Source: Sphingobium sp. KCTC 72723 (GTDB lineage: Bacteria > Pseudomonadota > Alphaproteobacteria > Sphingomonadales > Sphingomonadaceae). From it: DNA of 64,000 nucleotides. Location: the NCBI RefSeq assembly GCF_014280435.1, contig NZ_CP060388.1:2679501-2743500 (forward strand), written 5' to 3'. Positions within the stretch are counted from its first letter, which is position 1; the number at the start of each line of letters is the position of its first letter. Position numbers and translations under genes: made by a program. The notes beneath the pieces are model-generated. The model searched no databases. It was not told the origin of the DNA and saw nothing but the letters and a program-made list of their open reading frames with translations. Shown here in pieces: positions 26,240 to 35,500 of the stretch.

Positions 26240-26878
26240 TCATCCCTTGCTGTCGGCCAGGCTGTGCATGATCAAAGCCATCGGCAAGAGCGGGTTCTGG
26301 GCCATCAATCCGTCAATCACGCCAGCTTTGTTCGAGGCCGGATGGTTTTGGCTGGCCTTCCACTTACCCTCCATCCGGTCGATCGAGATTTCGATGCCGG
26401 TGATGCCTTTAAGCTGGCCCTCAATATAGGCTGCTGGCGCATCAGTGACGGACCACGGCTCGGGTCGATATTGCTCCTGCTGCCCGGTCAGAGCATCGAT
26501 CTGCATCCTGAGCCAGTCGGGATCGTCAATGATGACGGGCCGCCCTCTTGCCTGCACCATGACATAATTCCAGGTCGGAACGACTTTGCCATGCAGCCGC
26601 TTGGTGGGATACCAGGACGGCGAGACATAGGCTTGCGGTCCCTGAAAGATCACCAGCGCTTCAGTGCCCACACGAAGGTCCGCAAGCTGCGAATTTGCTT
26701 TCGCCAGATGTGCCTTCAGCACCCCTCTTTCGCCAGCGTCGGAATGCAGCGTGAAAGGAATGAGGTCGGCGCTGATGCCGCAAGCTCCCGATGTCACGAG
26801 CATGGCGAGCGGATAGGCAACGATCGCCTGATGCAGGATTTCGATGCGATCTTCGCGGAAGGCGGAAGGCCGATACAT
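26240..26878 (-). CDS. PaiB-family FMN-binding protein
   Basis: About 212 residues starting MYRPSAF, the hallmark N-terminus of the PaiB/FMN-binding negative regulator family, with SPSWYPTK and VPTWNYVMVQARG, the flavin-binding split-barrel motifs. PaiB was first described as a repressor of protease and sporulation genes in Bacillus; most homologues are uncharacterised and probably flavin-binding enzymes or sensors. The start is eleven bases after the stop of the ArgO-like gene on the same strand, so they form an operon. The upstream frame to 27031 is only read-through into that gene. Confidence 0.85.
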   Translation of the reverse strand: MYRPSAFREDRIEILHQAIVAYPLAMLVTSGACGISADLIPFTLHSDAGERGVLKAHLAKANSQLADLRVGTEALVIFQGPQAYVSPSWYPTKRLHGKVVPTWNYVMVQARGRPVIIDDPDWLRMQIDALTGQQEQYRPEPWSVTDAPAAYIEGQLKGITGIEISIDRMEGKWKASQNHPASNKAGVIDGLMAQNPLLPMALIMHSLADSKG

Positions 26879-26889
26879 GGCGCGACCCG

Positions 26890-27501
26890 TCAACCGAAGG
26901 TGCGCATCAGCAAGGATGTCGCAAGCGAAAGCATGATGATCCCCACGATAGCATCCAGCACGCGCCAGGCCATGGGACGGGCGAACAGCGGCACAAGCAA
27001 GCGGGCACCGTAGCCCAGCGCGGCGAACCATGTGAAACTGGCTGAAACGGCCCCTGCGACAAAGATCGGTCGCAGGGCAGCGGGCTGAGCCGACCCTGCC
27101 GCGCCCATCAGCAAGACCGTATCAAGATAGACGTGCGGATTAAGAAAGGTGAAGCCAGCTGTCGCGGCAATCGCCCCGCCAAGGCTTATGCTGCCGTTTG
27201 AAGCTACTGCCATAGTCTCCGGTGCGGCCATGCGTCGCAATGCTTTCAAGCCGTACCAGCCCAAAAAGGCCGCTCCGCCGATTGTTAAAAAGAGCGTCAA
27301 TTGCGGGGCAGCTGCCAGAAAGGCACCGACGCCTGCAACGCCCGCCACTATCAGCAGAGCGTCTGCGCTGCCGCAGAAAAGGACGACTGGCCCAACATGC
27401 TCGCGCTTGAGCCCCCGTCGGAGCACAAACAGGTTCTGGGCCCCGATAGCCATGATCAATGCCGCAGACAGCAGGAAGCCGGAGAGAAAGGGAGCGAACA
27501 T
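26890..27501 (-). CDS. LysE/ArgO-family basic amino acid exporter
   Basis: About 203 residues with six hydrophobic segments. The N-terminal MAIGAQNLFVLRRGL and the FLNPHVYLDTV motif are diagnostic for LysE/ArgO, which export L-lysine and L-arginine across the inner membrane. Several in-frame ATGs lie close together (27528, 27519, 27510, 27501); the last gives the usual family N-terminus. It is divergent from an ArgP/LysG-type regulator, the classical arrangement in which basic amino acids induce the exporter. A 12-base palindrome lies between the two genes. Confidence 0.88.
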   Translation of the reverse strand: MFAPFLSGFLLSAALIMAIGAQNLFVLRRGLKREHVGPVVLFCGSADALLIVAGVAGVGAFLAAAPQLTLFLTIGGAAFLGWYGLKALRRMAAPETMAVASNGSISLGGAIAATAGFTFLNPHVYLDTVLLMGAAGSAQPAALRPIFVAGAVSASFTWFAALGYGARLLVPLFARPMAWRVLDAIVGIIMLSLATSLLMRTFG

Positions 27502-27542
27502 GTTGGTCATTCTCTCCATATCCCGCATTACCGAAGCTTAGC

Positions 27543-27554
27543 ATAACTTGTTAT
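27543..27554. promoter_or_regulatory. Palindrome between argO-like and argP-like genes
   Basis: ATAACTTGTTAT, a 5-2-5 perfect inverted repeat, lies midway between the divergent exporter and regulator genes and next to TATTCTAAT, which could serve as a -10 region. It is a plausible ArgP operator. Confidence 0.45.
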
Positions 27555-27582
27555 TCTAATCCTGATGAAGCAATACTTCATC

Positions 27583-28482
27583 ATGTTGGACTATCCCTCC
27601 CTTGCGGCTGTCGCCGCCGTCGTGCGCGAAGGCAGCTTCGAAAAAGCCGCCGCTCTGCTCAAGATCACCCCCTCGGCGGTTTCACAGCGGGTCAGGGGAT
27701 TTGAAGAGCGGTTGGGGATCGCCCTCGTCGTTCGTGGGCAACCTTGTACGGCGACAGAGCAGGGCCGGGAGCTATGCGCGCATTTCGACAAAGTGCGTCT
27801 GCTTGAAGCAGATCTTCCGATGAGTTTTGCCAACGGAATACAGGATAGCTCCAGCCCATCTCTGAGCATTGCAGTCAATGCCGACAGCCTTGCGACATGG
27901 TTTCCATATGCCATGGCGGACTTTGCCCGAACGACCGGGATGCTGGTGGAATTGACGCTTGAGGATGAAGGGCACACGGCCGATCGTCTGCGGACCGGAG
28001 AAGTGCTTGCTGTCGTCACATCCGACCCGGAACCCGTCGCCGGATGCAGGACGATTGCAGTGGGATCGCTCAGCTATGTCGCTTGTGCCAGCCCGGATTT
28101 TGTCGCTCGATATTTCCCGACCGGGATTGACGGGGACAGTCTTAACATAGCGCCAGTCATGCGCTTCAACAGGAAAGACCAGCTTCAGGGAAGGTGGGCT
28201 AAAGCCGCCTTCGGCACGGACCTGAATGCACCAACGCACTGGATTCCATCGACGCAGGGATTTCTCGACCTCGCCTGCGCCGGTCTTGGTTGGGGCCTTC
28301 AACCGAAGACATTGGCAAAACCGCACATCAATGCAGCTACTCTGGTTGAATTGGTGCCGGGAGACACAATGGACGTCCCACTATTCTGGACGGTATCCCG
28401 TCTCCACGCCCAAGCCCTTCAGGCCATGACTGATGCTGTGAAAAATGTAGCCAGGCAGCACCTTCAACCCGTGCCAATGTGA
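27583..28482 (+). CDS. ArgP/LysG-type LysR regulator
   Basis: About 299 residues. The N-terminus LDYPSLAAVAAVVREGSFEKAAA with TPSAVSQRVRGFEERLGIALVVRG is typical of ArgP (IciA)/LysG, the LysR-type activator of the arginine/lysine exporter. The effector domain keeps the expected TRGFLDL-like segment as STQGFLDLACAGLGWG, involved in sensing basic amino acids. The ATG at 27583 gives the family N-terminus; another ATG lies at 27565. Divergent from the exporter gene. Confidence 0.88.
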   Translation: MLDYPSLAAVAAVVREGSFEKAAALLKITPSAVSQRVRGFEERLGIALVVRGQPCTATEQGRELCAHFDKVRLLEADLPMSFANGIQDSSSPSLSIAVNADSLATWFPYAMADFARTTGMLVELTLEDEGHTADRLRTGEVLAVVTSDPEPVAGCRTIAVGSLSYVACASPDFVARYFPTGIDGDSLNIAPVMRFNRKDQLQGRWAKAAFGTDLNAPTHWIPSTQGFLDLACAGLGWGLQPKTLAKPHINAATLVELVPGDTMDVPLFWTVSRLHAQALQAMTDAVKNVARQHLQPVPM

Positions 28483-28501
28483 AGAAGCCGACTGACTGGA
28501 A

Positions 28502-28544
28502 TCAGGAACGAAAAATTCGGTCATAAATGTCTCAGAAGGGTCGA
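28502..28544. repeat. Intergenic repeat copy D (degenerate)
   Basis: Only the right half is well kept (ATGTCTCAGAAGGGTCGA against TGTCTCATAAGGGTCGG in copy C). It lies between the convergent argP-like and transglutaminase-like genes. Confidence 0.4.
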
Positions 28545-28547
28545 TGT

Positions 28548-29372
28548 TCAGCTTTTCAAATGTCCGAGCCGGTCCTCATCAGTGTAGATGTCGAAACGGG
28601 TAAGGATTGCCGTACCAAAGCTGGTGGTGAGGGCGGCGTCGGTCGCGTCCCGGCCCCTTGCCATCAATATGCGCCCCCGCCGCGGTCGGATATGGCGCGC
28701 GTCGAACACATACCAATGTCCGCCGATATAGGCCTCGAACCAGGCGGAAAAGTCCATATCGCCCACCAGCGCGGGCAGGTCCATGTCACCCATATAGCCA
28801 GTGCAATAGCGCGCGGGCACGTTCATGCAGCGGCAAAGCGTAATGGCCAGATGGGCATAGTCGCGGCAAACGCCCTCCCGCTGCTGATAGGCGTCCCAGG
28901 CGGACTTGCCGGGATGCGCCTTGCCATAGTCGAAGCTAATCCATTCATGGACGAAAGAGACGATGTCCTGGACCAGGCTCCACCCCTTGGGCTTTCCACC
29001 AAAGAGCGACCAGGCAATCTCGCTCAGCCGATCGGTTTCACAATAGCGGCTGGCGAGCAGGTAGAGCAGAACATCATCCGGCAACTGCTCAATGGGCAGC
29101 TGCTGTGCGTCTGCTGCCACGATATCCGGTGTGAAGGGGTCTTCGATCACGAAGCCGCAGGAGATTGTCGTGCTTCCTGCTGGCAGTGTCAGCCGGGAGC
29201 AGATATTCCCGAATATGTCGATATAATCGTAAAGCGGAATATCGGGGTCGGTCATGATTCGCTGTGCTGTACGCAAGTCACGGTTGCGGGTGGGATGCAC
29301 GCTCAGCGCCGCCAGCATTGGCGTGGGCTGGTGCGTCATGAAACTGATATTGTAGCCGGCGCGAATGAGCAT
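28548..29372 (-). CDS. Transglutaminase-like cysteine protein
   Basis: A 274-residue protein with an N-terminal beta domain (about 1-120) and a transglutaminase-like core. The nucleophile Cys is in EGVCRDYAHLA; the strand that normally bears the catalytic His reads DFSAWFEAYI, i.e. Ser at the place where many relatives have His (DFHAWFE); an Asp-Arg-His (FDARH) follows. The conserved tail RGRILMARGRDATDAAL is present. Many homologues are annotated transglutaminase domain proteins without known substrate, sometimes near circularly-permuted ATP-grasp genes, which are absent here. GAGG precedes the ATG. Confidence 0.8.
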   Translation of the reverse strand: MLIRAGYNISFMTHQPTPMLAALSVHPTRNRDLRTAQRIMTDPDIPLYDYIDIFGNICSRLTLPAGSTTISCGFVIEDPFTPDIVAADAQQLPIEQLPDDVLLYLLASRYCETDRLSEIAWSLFGGKPKGWSLVQDIVSFVHEWISFDYGKAHPGKSAWDAYQQREGVCRDYAHLAITLCRCMNVPARYCTGYMGDMDLPALVGDMDFSAWFEAYIGGHWYVFDARHIRPRRGRILMARGRDATDAALTTSFGTAILTRFDIYTDEDRLGHLKS

Positions 29373-29701
29373 GGAAAAGCCTCGAAATAGCGACCGCTGT
29401 TTATTCTACGGTCTCAATAATATACCGGCACCTTGCGTTTGACTGTCGACACACTCAACGACCTAAGCGGAATGTCCGCACTTGGCGAAGGAAATCTCGC
29501 CTATCAACTTGGGCGAAGGGTCGATTTACGCGCACTGCTATCTGCCGCAGGATTTCAGGCCGGGCAGCACGCTTTCCATTCAGCAGCAACAGCGCCCAGC
29601 GCTGCATCGACCGGTCATGTAAAAGCCCCATCTCGCCGCCTAATTACGTGCCAGCGGCACTGATTCAGGGTGCCGCCAAATCCGATCGCTGCTAAAGCAG
29701 G
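29373..29701. other. Intergenic region with a short coding-like remnant
   Basis: About 330 bases before the disrupted sensor kinase. Between TAA codons at 29464 and 29620 there is a 51-codon open frame on the plus strand that reads INLGEGSIYAHCYLPQDF in its middle, protein-like but not recognised and lacking a clear start. It may be a gene remnant. The rest shows no feature. Confidence 0.35.
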
Positions 29702-29809
29702 ATGATGCCCCAGAACGATGCGCCGCGGCCTGCGCCAGAACCGTCACTCCATTCTTCACTCTGGTCAGAAGCCGATCGCCTCGCGGCGCTCGAAGGCTAT
29801 GCGATTTTA
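29702..29809 (+). pseudogene. 5' fragment of GAF/PAS hybrid sensor kinase, cut by IS
   Basis: The first 36 codons of the large sensor kinase continued at 32556. It begins with tandem ATGs and reads into EADRLAALEGYAIL, the standard segment that precedes a GAF domain, and stops being homologous exactly at the TTA where the IS5-family element begins. Joining ...YAIL to DTPLEQEFND (after the second IS) restores one uninterrupted frame, so the insertion site is certain. On its own it cannot make a functional product. Confidence 0.85.
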
Positions 29810-30744
29810 GAGGCTGACCGAAAAAGAAGTTGGGTGATATCAGCGAGATGTGATTCAGTCGGAGTTGCGAAACGACGACGGAGTGACACATGTGGACCGA
29901 CACCACCCGGCGGCAGTATGCCAGAGCCGAACTGCTTTTGCCAAGTGATCTGACTGACGCGGAATGGGCGATTTTGGAACCGCTGCTCCCACCGCGTTCG
30001 AAGCTCGGTCGTCCGCCAGTTTGGGATTACCGGCAGATTGTCGAGGCGATCCTTTATCTGCTTCGGGGCGGCCTGCCGTGGCGGATGCTGCCGCCAGGGC
30101 TATTTCCGCCCATGACCACTGTACAGCATTATTTCTACCGATGGAGCGCAATGGGTGTGTGGAAATCGATCAACCACGCCCTGCTGCTAATGGCACGTGA
30201 AGCGATGGGTCGGGAAGCTTCTCCCAGCGCGGGTGTCATCGATAGCCAAAGTGTGAAAACGACAGAAAGTGGCGGCCCACGGGGCTTTGACGCGGGCAAG
30301 AAGATCAAGGGTCGCAAACGGCACATCGTCACAGACACGCAGGGCCTGCTGGTCGGTGCCATCGTTCACACCGCCGATATCCAGGATCGCGACGGTGCGC
30401 CTGACGTCCTTGCCAGCATCCGCCAAACCTTCCCGTGGTTGCGTCACGTCTTCGCCGATGGGGGATATGCCGGGGACAAACTGCGCACCGCGCTCACCAA
30501 AATCGGCACATGGACCTTGGACATAATTAAGCGCTCCGACGCCGCCAAGGGCTTCAAGCTTCTGCCACGCCGCTGGGTAGTCGAGCGGACAATCGCATGG
30601 CTGAACCGCAACCGCCGCCTCGCCAAGGACTTTGAGCGAACCATCGAAAGCGCCACCACCTGGCTTTTCATCGCATCCGTCAACCAAATCACCCGCAGAA
30701 TCGCACGCGACTGTAATCAAAACGCTTCTTTATGAGTCAGCCTC
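29810..30744 (+). mobile_element. IS5-family insertion sequence (IS427/IS1031-like)
   Basis: A 935-base element with imperfect terminal inverted repeats (left GAGGCTGACCGAAAAAGAAG, right GAGGCTGACTCATAAAGAAG read from the other end) and a TTA flanking each side, consistent with the three-base TNA duplication of the IS1031 type. It contains one transposase gene. Its right TTA is also the left flank of the IS701-like element. Confidence 0.9.
29890..30735 (+). CDS. IS5-family transposase
   Basis: A 281-residue single-frame transposase. The N-terminal DUF4096-like part (LTDAEWAILEPLLPP, YLLRGGLPWRMLP) precedes a DDE domain with the acidic triad in VIDSQSVK, FADGGYAG and RRWVVERTIAWLNRNRRL. The frame is intact from ATG to stop, so the element may still be active. 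Confidence 0.93.
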   Translation: MWTDTTRRQYARAELLLPSDLTDAEWAILEPLLPPRSKLGRPPVWDYRQIVEAILYLLRGGLPWRMLPPGLFPPMTTVQHYFYRWSAMGVWKSINHALLLMAREAMGREASPSAGVIDSQSVKTTESGGPRGFDAGKKIKGRKRHIVTDTQGLLVGAIVHTADIQDRDGAPDVLASIRQTFPWLRHVFADGGYAGDKLRTALTKIGTWTLDIIKRSDAAKGFKLLPRRWVVERTIAWLNRNRRLAKDFERTIESATTWLFIASVNQITRRIARDCNQNASL

Positions 30745-30763
30745 TTAGCTCGACTTTGTACGA

Positions 30764-32140
30764 TCAGGTAGCGAAGCATAGTGCCTGAGCCATGCGTTTT
30801 AGGCGGGTTGTGGGAATATAGTGCGGTTCTGGGTGCGGCGGGGAGTGTTGATTAATGTCTCCGACCCAGAGTTGGAGGCGGACGGCTCCGATGGCGTCAC
30901 TGAATGTCAGGCTGGTTTTTCGATACCACGCGGCGGAATAAGGGGTGCTTTTAGTGGTCAACAGATCGCAGGCCCATAGCGATATAAGGCTGTAGAGACC
31001 CAGCAGCGCCGGCGTGGTTCGCGCTATGGCTTTGTCGGTCCACTGGCGCTGTGTCTCGACACCCAAGTGCGCGCGGGTTTCGGCAAAGGTGACCTCGATC
31101 TGCCATCGGCGGACGTAGAGGGCGATTATCTCGGCGGGCTCGAGGGTGATGTCGGTACTGAAGAAGGCCTGCGGGCCGCGCTTTCCTTCAGGATCGCGAA
31201 CCAGGACCCATCGGACCGGCAAGACCGGAGTGCCGGGCCTGTACCATAAGGCGATGTCAGATGTGATCTCGAGCATCTTGCCGTTGAGATGGCCATACCA
31301 GGCAGAGACGAGAATGCTGGTCCAGCGTGTCGCCGGGTTGGCGAGCAGGGTCTTGAGTTTTGGTAATGCTCGCCCTTTCTGCGCCGGTCGCCCCATCGTG
31401 CGTGCCGTTCGCCCCGCAGGCTGCGCAAACAAGTTGGCGTCGAGCCGCAGTCGGCTGATGAGTGTGGCCCGGCGGACGATCGCATGTGCCAGTTCGTGGA
31501 CAGCAAAGCTGCTGTCGCCAATGAAGATGATCCGCCGACCCGGCAGCCAGCGAGACAGCTGCAGCGCGCCCTGCCGGGCCCAGTCCGTCAGCAATTTATG
31601 ACGACAGCCGCGTTGACGGTTCGATCGTTCCGAAGGAGCGAGCAACGTCAAGACTGGCAGTGCCTTGATCAGGCGGGTCCATGACACCGGGGTGAGCACC
31701 ATGAAGCTGAGCCAGCGCAGTCCGCTGGCTTTGACGAAATGGCCGTGACTGGAGCGGACCGGGTCGCGGTAGATACCCCGTGCGGTGATCCGGCGCCCCC
31801 ATCGCCGTTCAATGGTGTCGTCCATACCGATGACCACAGGACCATCGGGCACGAGCCGTTCGACCACAATGCCCAGTAAACGCCTGGCAACGGCACGCGA
31901 ACTCCAGCGGGCGCGGTTGAGGATCTGGTGATAGGTTGCAAAGTTGGCAGCATCGGCTCGGCCGGTCACACGCAGGCAAGACGTAACGGTCCGTTTGCCC
32001 GTGGCCAGCAGGCCGCCCATCACAAGAACAAGTACATGCTCCCAACTGGGAGCCGTAAAGCAGGGACGCCATGCCTGCAGCCATTGGCGCAGAATCTGGG
32101 GGACGGGATCGCCGATAACGGCCTTGTTCTGGTCCAGCAT
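30764..32140 (-). CDS. IS701-like DDE transposase
   Basis: About 458 residues from the ATG at 32140; the frame extends further upstream but without similarity. The catalytic acids are recognisable in VVIGMDDTIERRWG, IIFIGDSSFAVHE and RRWQIEVTFAETRAHLG, the DDE_5 arrangement of IS701-type enzymes. Intact from start to stop, so possibly functional. Divergent from the passenger gene with a 105-base spacer. Confidence 0.85.
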   Translation of the reverse strand: MLDQNKAVIGDPVPQILRQWLQAWRPCFTAPSWEHVLVLVMGGLLATGKRTVTSCLRVTGRADAANFATYHQILNRARWSSRAVARRLLGIVVERLVPDGPVVIGMDDTIERRWGRRITARGIYRDPVRSSHGHFVKASGLRWLSFMVLTPVSWTRLIKALPVLTLLAPSERSNRQRGCRHKLLTDWARQGALQLSRWLPGRRIIFIGDSSFAVHELAHAIVRRATLISRLRLDANLFAQPAGRTARTMGRPAQKGRALPKLKTLLANPATRWTSILVSAWYGHLNGKMLEITSDIALWYRPGTPVLPVRWVLVRDPEGKRGPQAFFSTDITLEPAEIIALYVRRWQIEVTFAETRAHLGVETQRQWTDKAIARTTPALLGLYSLISLWACDLLTTKSTPYSAAWYRKTSLTFSDAIGAVRLQLWVGDINQHSPPHPEPHYIPTTRLKRMAQALCFAT

Positions 32141-32245
32141 TCCATGCTTCGAATCCTGACTGAAGCACGTTGCAACGCTTAGGCTGTTGCCATGCGGCGA
32201 GGTGACTCGAATATGCTGTGACCCGACGGCAGCTATGGATGCACC

Positions 32246-32530
32246 ATGAAAGACGAGGAAATCATTCTGCGCATCGAGACGTTCGACGCGGCCAACGGCG
32301 GCGGCGTCGGATGGTATGAGGACAAGGGCGCTTACCATCTCTATCTGCTGGAAACCGAGGCACCGATCGCCCGCCTCAAGCCTGTCGGCACGCGCGACGA
32401 AATCAGGCTCGGCTACTGGTCACACCGGCGAAAATGGGAAGATATCGACGATATGGGCGGATGCGTCTTGCCCCTCGATCAAGCCCTCGACCACATCGCT
32501 GAAAACAGCATCTTCTGGACCTGGACCTGA
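32246..32530 (+). CDS. Passenger gene of the IS701-like element, unknown function
   Basis: A 94-residue acidic, tryptophan-rich soluble protein (motifs VGWYEDKGAYHLYLLE, GYWSHRRKWED, NSIFWTW). I do not recognise the family with certainty. It lies wholly inside the terminal repeats and is divergent from the transposase, so it travels with the element. Its composition and alternation of strands suggest a small beta-rich protein. Possible roles are regulation of transposition or a benefit to the host; neither is shown. It is unrelated to the interrupted kinase gene. Confidence 0.65.
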   Translation: MKDEEIILRIETFDAANGGGVGWYEDKGAYHLYLLETEAPIARLKPVGTRDEIRLGYWSHRRKWEDIDDMGGCVLPLDQALDHIAENSIFWTWT

Positions 32531-32555
32531 CCAAAAACGTACAAAGCCGAGCTTA

Positions 32556-35500
32556 GATACGCCGCTCGAACAGGAATTCAATGACCTGGTGAAACTGGCG
32601 GCCGAGACGTTCGGCGCGCCGATAGCTGTCGTCAATCTGGTGGCGAGCGACCGCCAATGGTTCAAGGCCGAAACCGGTATCGGCGTGCGCGAGCTTCCGC
32701 TCGACGTTTCCATCTGCGCTCATGCGATCGGGCAGAATGATTTCCTCGTCGTGCCCGATACGCGCGAAGATGACCGCTTCGCCCGCAACCCACTGGTGAC
32801 GCCGGACGACGGGCTGCGTTTCTATGCCGGCGCTCTGTTGCGCAGCCCCGCGGGCCTTCCGATCGGAACCGTCTGCGTTCTTGATCGCAAGCCGCGGCCG
32901 CAAGGCATAACGCCGCATCAGCGGCTTGTGCTGGAGGTGCTTGCGCGCCAGGTCATGACCCAGCTTGAATTGCGGCGTGCTTTGGTGGAGCAGGCACGCC
33001 GCGCCGGCGAGCTGGCGATCGTGGCAGCCCAGAAGGAAGATACGCAAGCGGCGCTAAGGGCCATCGAAGAGCGGTACAGGCTGGCGGGCCGGGCCACGAA
33101 CGATGCGGTGTGGGACTGGGACTTTGCCACCAACAAGGTCGTCTGGAACGGCGCATTGGAGGAAAGCTACGGCTATGCGCCGGGCGAGATCGATCCGACC
33201 GGTGACTGGTGGATAGCGCATATCCATGCAGACGATCGTGACAGAATTCATGCGGGCATCCATGCCGCGATCGATGGGGAAGCCGAAAGCTGGACGGACG
33301 AATATAGGTTCAAGCGCGGCGATGGTCGCTATGCCAATATCCTCGACCGCGGACATATTATCCGAGATGGGGATGGCCGCGCAACGCGGATGATCGGTGC
33401 CATGCTCGACATGACGGAGCGGCAGGAAAGTCGCGCGGCACTTGCCGTCAGCGAGGAGCGGCTACGCCTTGCAACCGATGCGGCGGAGGTGAGCTTCTGG
33501 GACGTCGACGTCGTCCATGACCGTCTTGTCTGGCCGTCGATCGTCAAGGCCATGTTCGGCATTTCGCCGGAGACGCCGATATCGATGGCGGATTTCTATC
33601 TTGGTCTGCATCCTGATGATCGGGAAGCAACGAGCGCGGCGTTCGCGGCCGCCTGCGACCCGCATCAGCGTGCGCTCTACGACGTCGAATATCGCACTGT
33701 GGGCAAAGAGGATGGTCTTGTCCGCTGGATCGCGGCCAAGGGACGCGCCGTGTTCGATGCTGGCTGCTGCGTCCGGGCTGTGGGGACCGCGATCGACATC
33801 ACAGAGCGCAAGCGCGCGCGGGAAGCCCTTCGCGCCAGTGAGGAGCGGTTACGGTTCACGCGAGAACTGGACGACGCGCTTCAGGTGACGAGCGACGCGC
33901 CGGGCGCCATGTTGGCCGCGGCCGAACTGCTCACGCGTTGGCTGGGGGCATCGCGCTGCGCCTATGCAGACGTCGATTCCGACAGCAATCATTTCATCAT
34001 AAGGGATGATTTCGTCGCACCCGGCATTGCCAGCTCGGTCGGCGCCTACAGCCTCGACCTGTTCGGGTCGCGCGCCGTCGCCGATATGCGCGGCGGACGA
34101 ACCCTGGTTGTGCGCGACGTAGCGGGCGAACTGTCTCCTGCCGACGGGAAGGACATGTTCCAGTCCATCGGTATCGACGCAATCATCTGCTGTCCGCTCG
34201 TCAGGGAGGGGCGCCTGCTGGCCATGATGGCAGTTCACCAGGATCGACCGCGCAATTGGCGCCAACCAGAGGTCGACCTGGTTGAAACGGTCGTCGAGCG
34301 ATGCTGGGCGCATATCCAGCGGGTCGGCGCCGAGGCGCGGCTGCGGGAGAGCGAAGAACGCTACCGCACCCTGTTCGAAGCGGTGGACGTTGGCTTTTGC
34401 GTCGCAGAGATGAAGTTCGAGAACGGGCGAGCGGTCGATTATCGGTTTGTCGAAGGCAATCCGGCGTTCCAGCGCCAGACAGGCCTGTTTGGCGCAGTCG
34501 GCCACTGGGCCAAGGCGCTTGTGCCGGACCTCGAGCAACACTGGTATGACCGCTATGGCGCGGTCGCGACTACCGGGGAGGCGATACGGTTCGAAAGTGG
34601 ATCGGAAGCGATGGGCCGCTGGTTCGATGTCCATGCCTTTCCCACCGGCAACCTAGGACAGAACAGGGTGGCGATCCTGTTTAACGACATCAGCGCGCGC
34701 AAGGCGGCCGAAGACAAGCTGCGCGACCTTAACGAAACGCTTGAAGGACAGGTCGCCGAGCGCACGGAGGTCGTCCGTCGCTATCACGACATCGTCGAGG
34801 CCAGCGCTTTTCCGATCTGTGCATTCGACACGGAATTCCGGCTCATAGCCTTCAACAAGGCCCATAATGACGAGTTCCGCAGGGTCAACGGTTTCGACAC
34901 GAAGCTGGGAGACATCTTCCCGGACCAGTTCATTCTCGAACAGCGTGCAAAGATGCGGGTGCAGATGGCGCGTGCCCTGACAGGCGAGCGTTTCACCCTG
35001 GTAGAGGCCTTCGGTCGCCCGGAATATGGCCAACCCGCCTGGGAAATCACTTATACGCCGCTGCATGACGAACATGGCCAGATCATTGGCGCTTTCCATC
35101 TTGCGCTCGACATCTCCGACCGGCTGCTCGCTCAGGAGGAACTGGCCTTGGCGCAGGAGGCTTTGCGACAAAGTCAGAAGATGGAAGCAATGGGCAGCCT
35201 GACGGGTGGCGTGGCGCATGACTTCAACAATCTTCTGACCCCTATCGTCGGAAGTCTCGACATGCTCCAGCGCAAGGGGCTGGGCAATGAGCGGGAACAG
35301 CGTTTGATCGCCGGGGCGCTCCAGTCTGCTGAGCGGGCCGCTACTCTGGTGCAGCGCCTGTTGGCCTTTGCACGTCGTCAGCCCCTGCAAGCGCGGGCGA
35401 TCGATGTCGGTGCGCTGGTGGATGGCATGGCAGATCTTATTGCGAGTACGTCGGGGCCGCAAACCCGCGTCGTGGTGGATATTGCGGCAAATCTGCCTGC

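Larger units (their letters stand above)
30748..32552 (-). mobile_element. IS701-like insertion sequence with passenger gene
   Basis: An 1805-base element bounded by inverted repeats GCTCGACTTTGTACG and GCTCGGCTTTGTACG (14 of 15 identical) and by TTA (or TTAG, which fits the YTAR target of IS701) on both sides. It contains the transposase on the minus strand and a second gene on the plus strand, 22 bases from the right end. Confidence 0.82.

Noticed and set aside
28527..29390. 287-codon plus-strand frame
   Set aside because: Mirror of the transglutaminase-like gene, which has real motifs.
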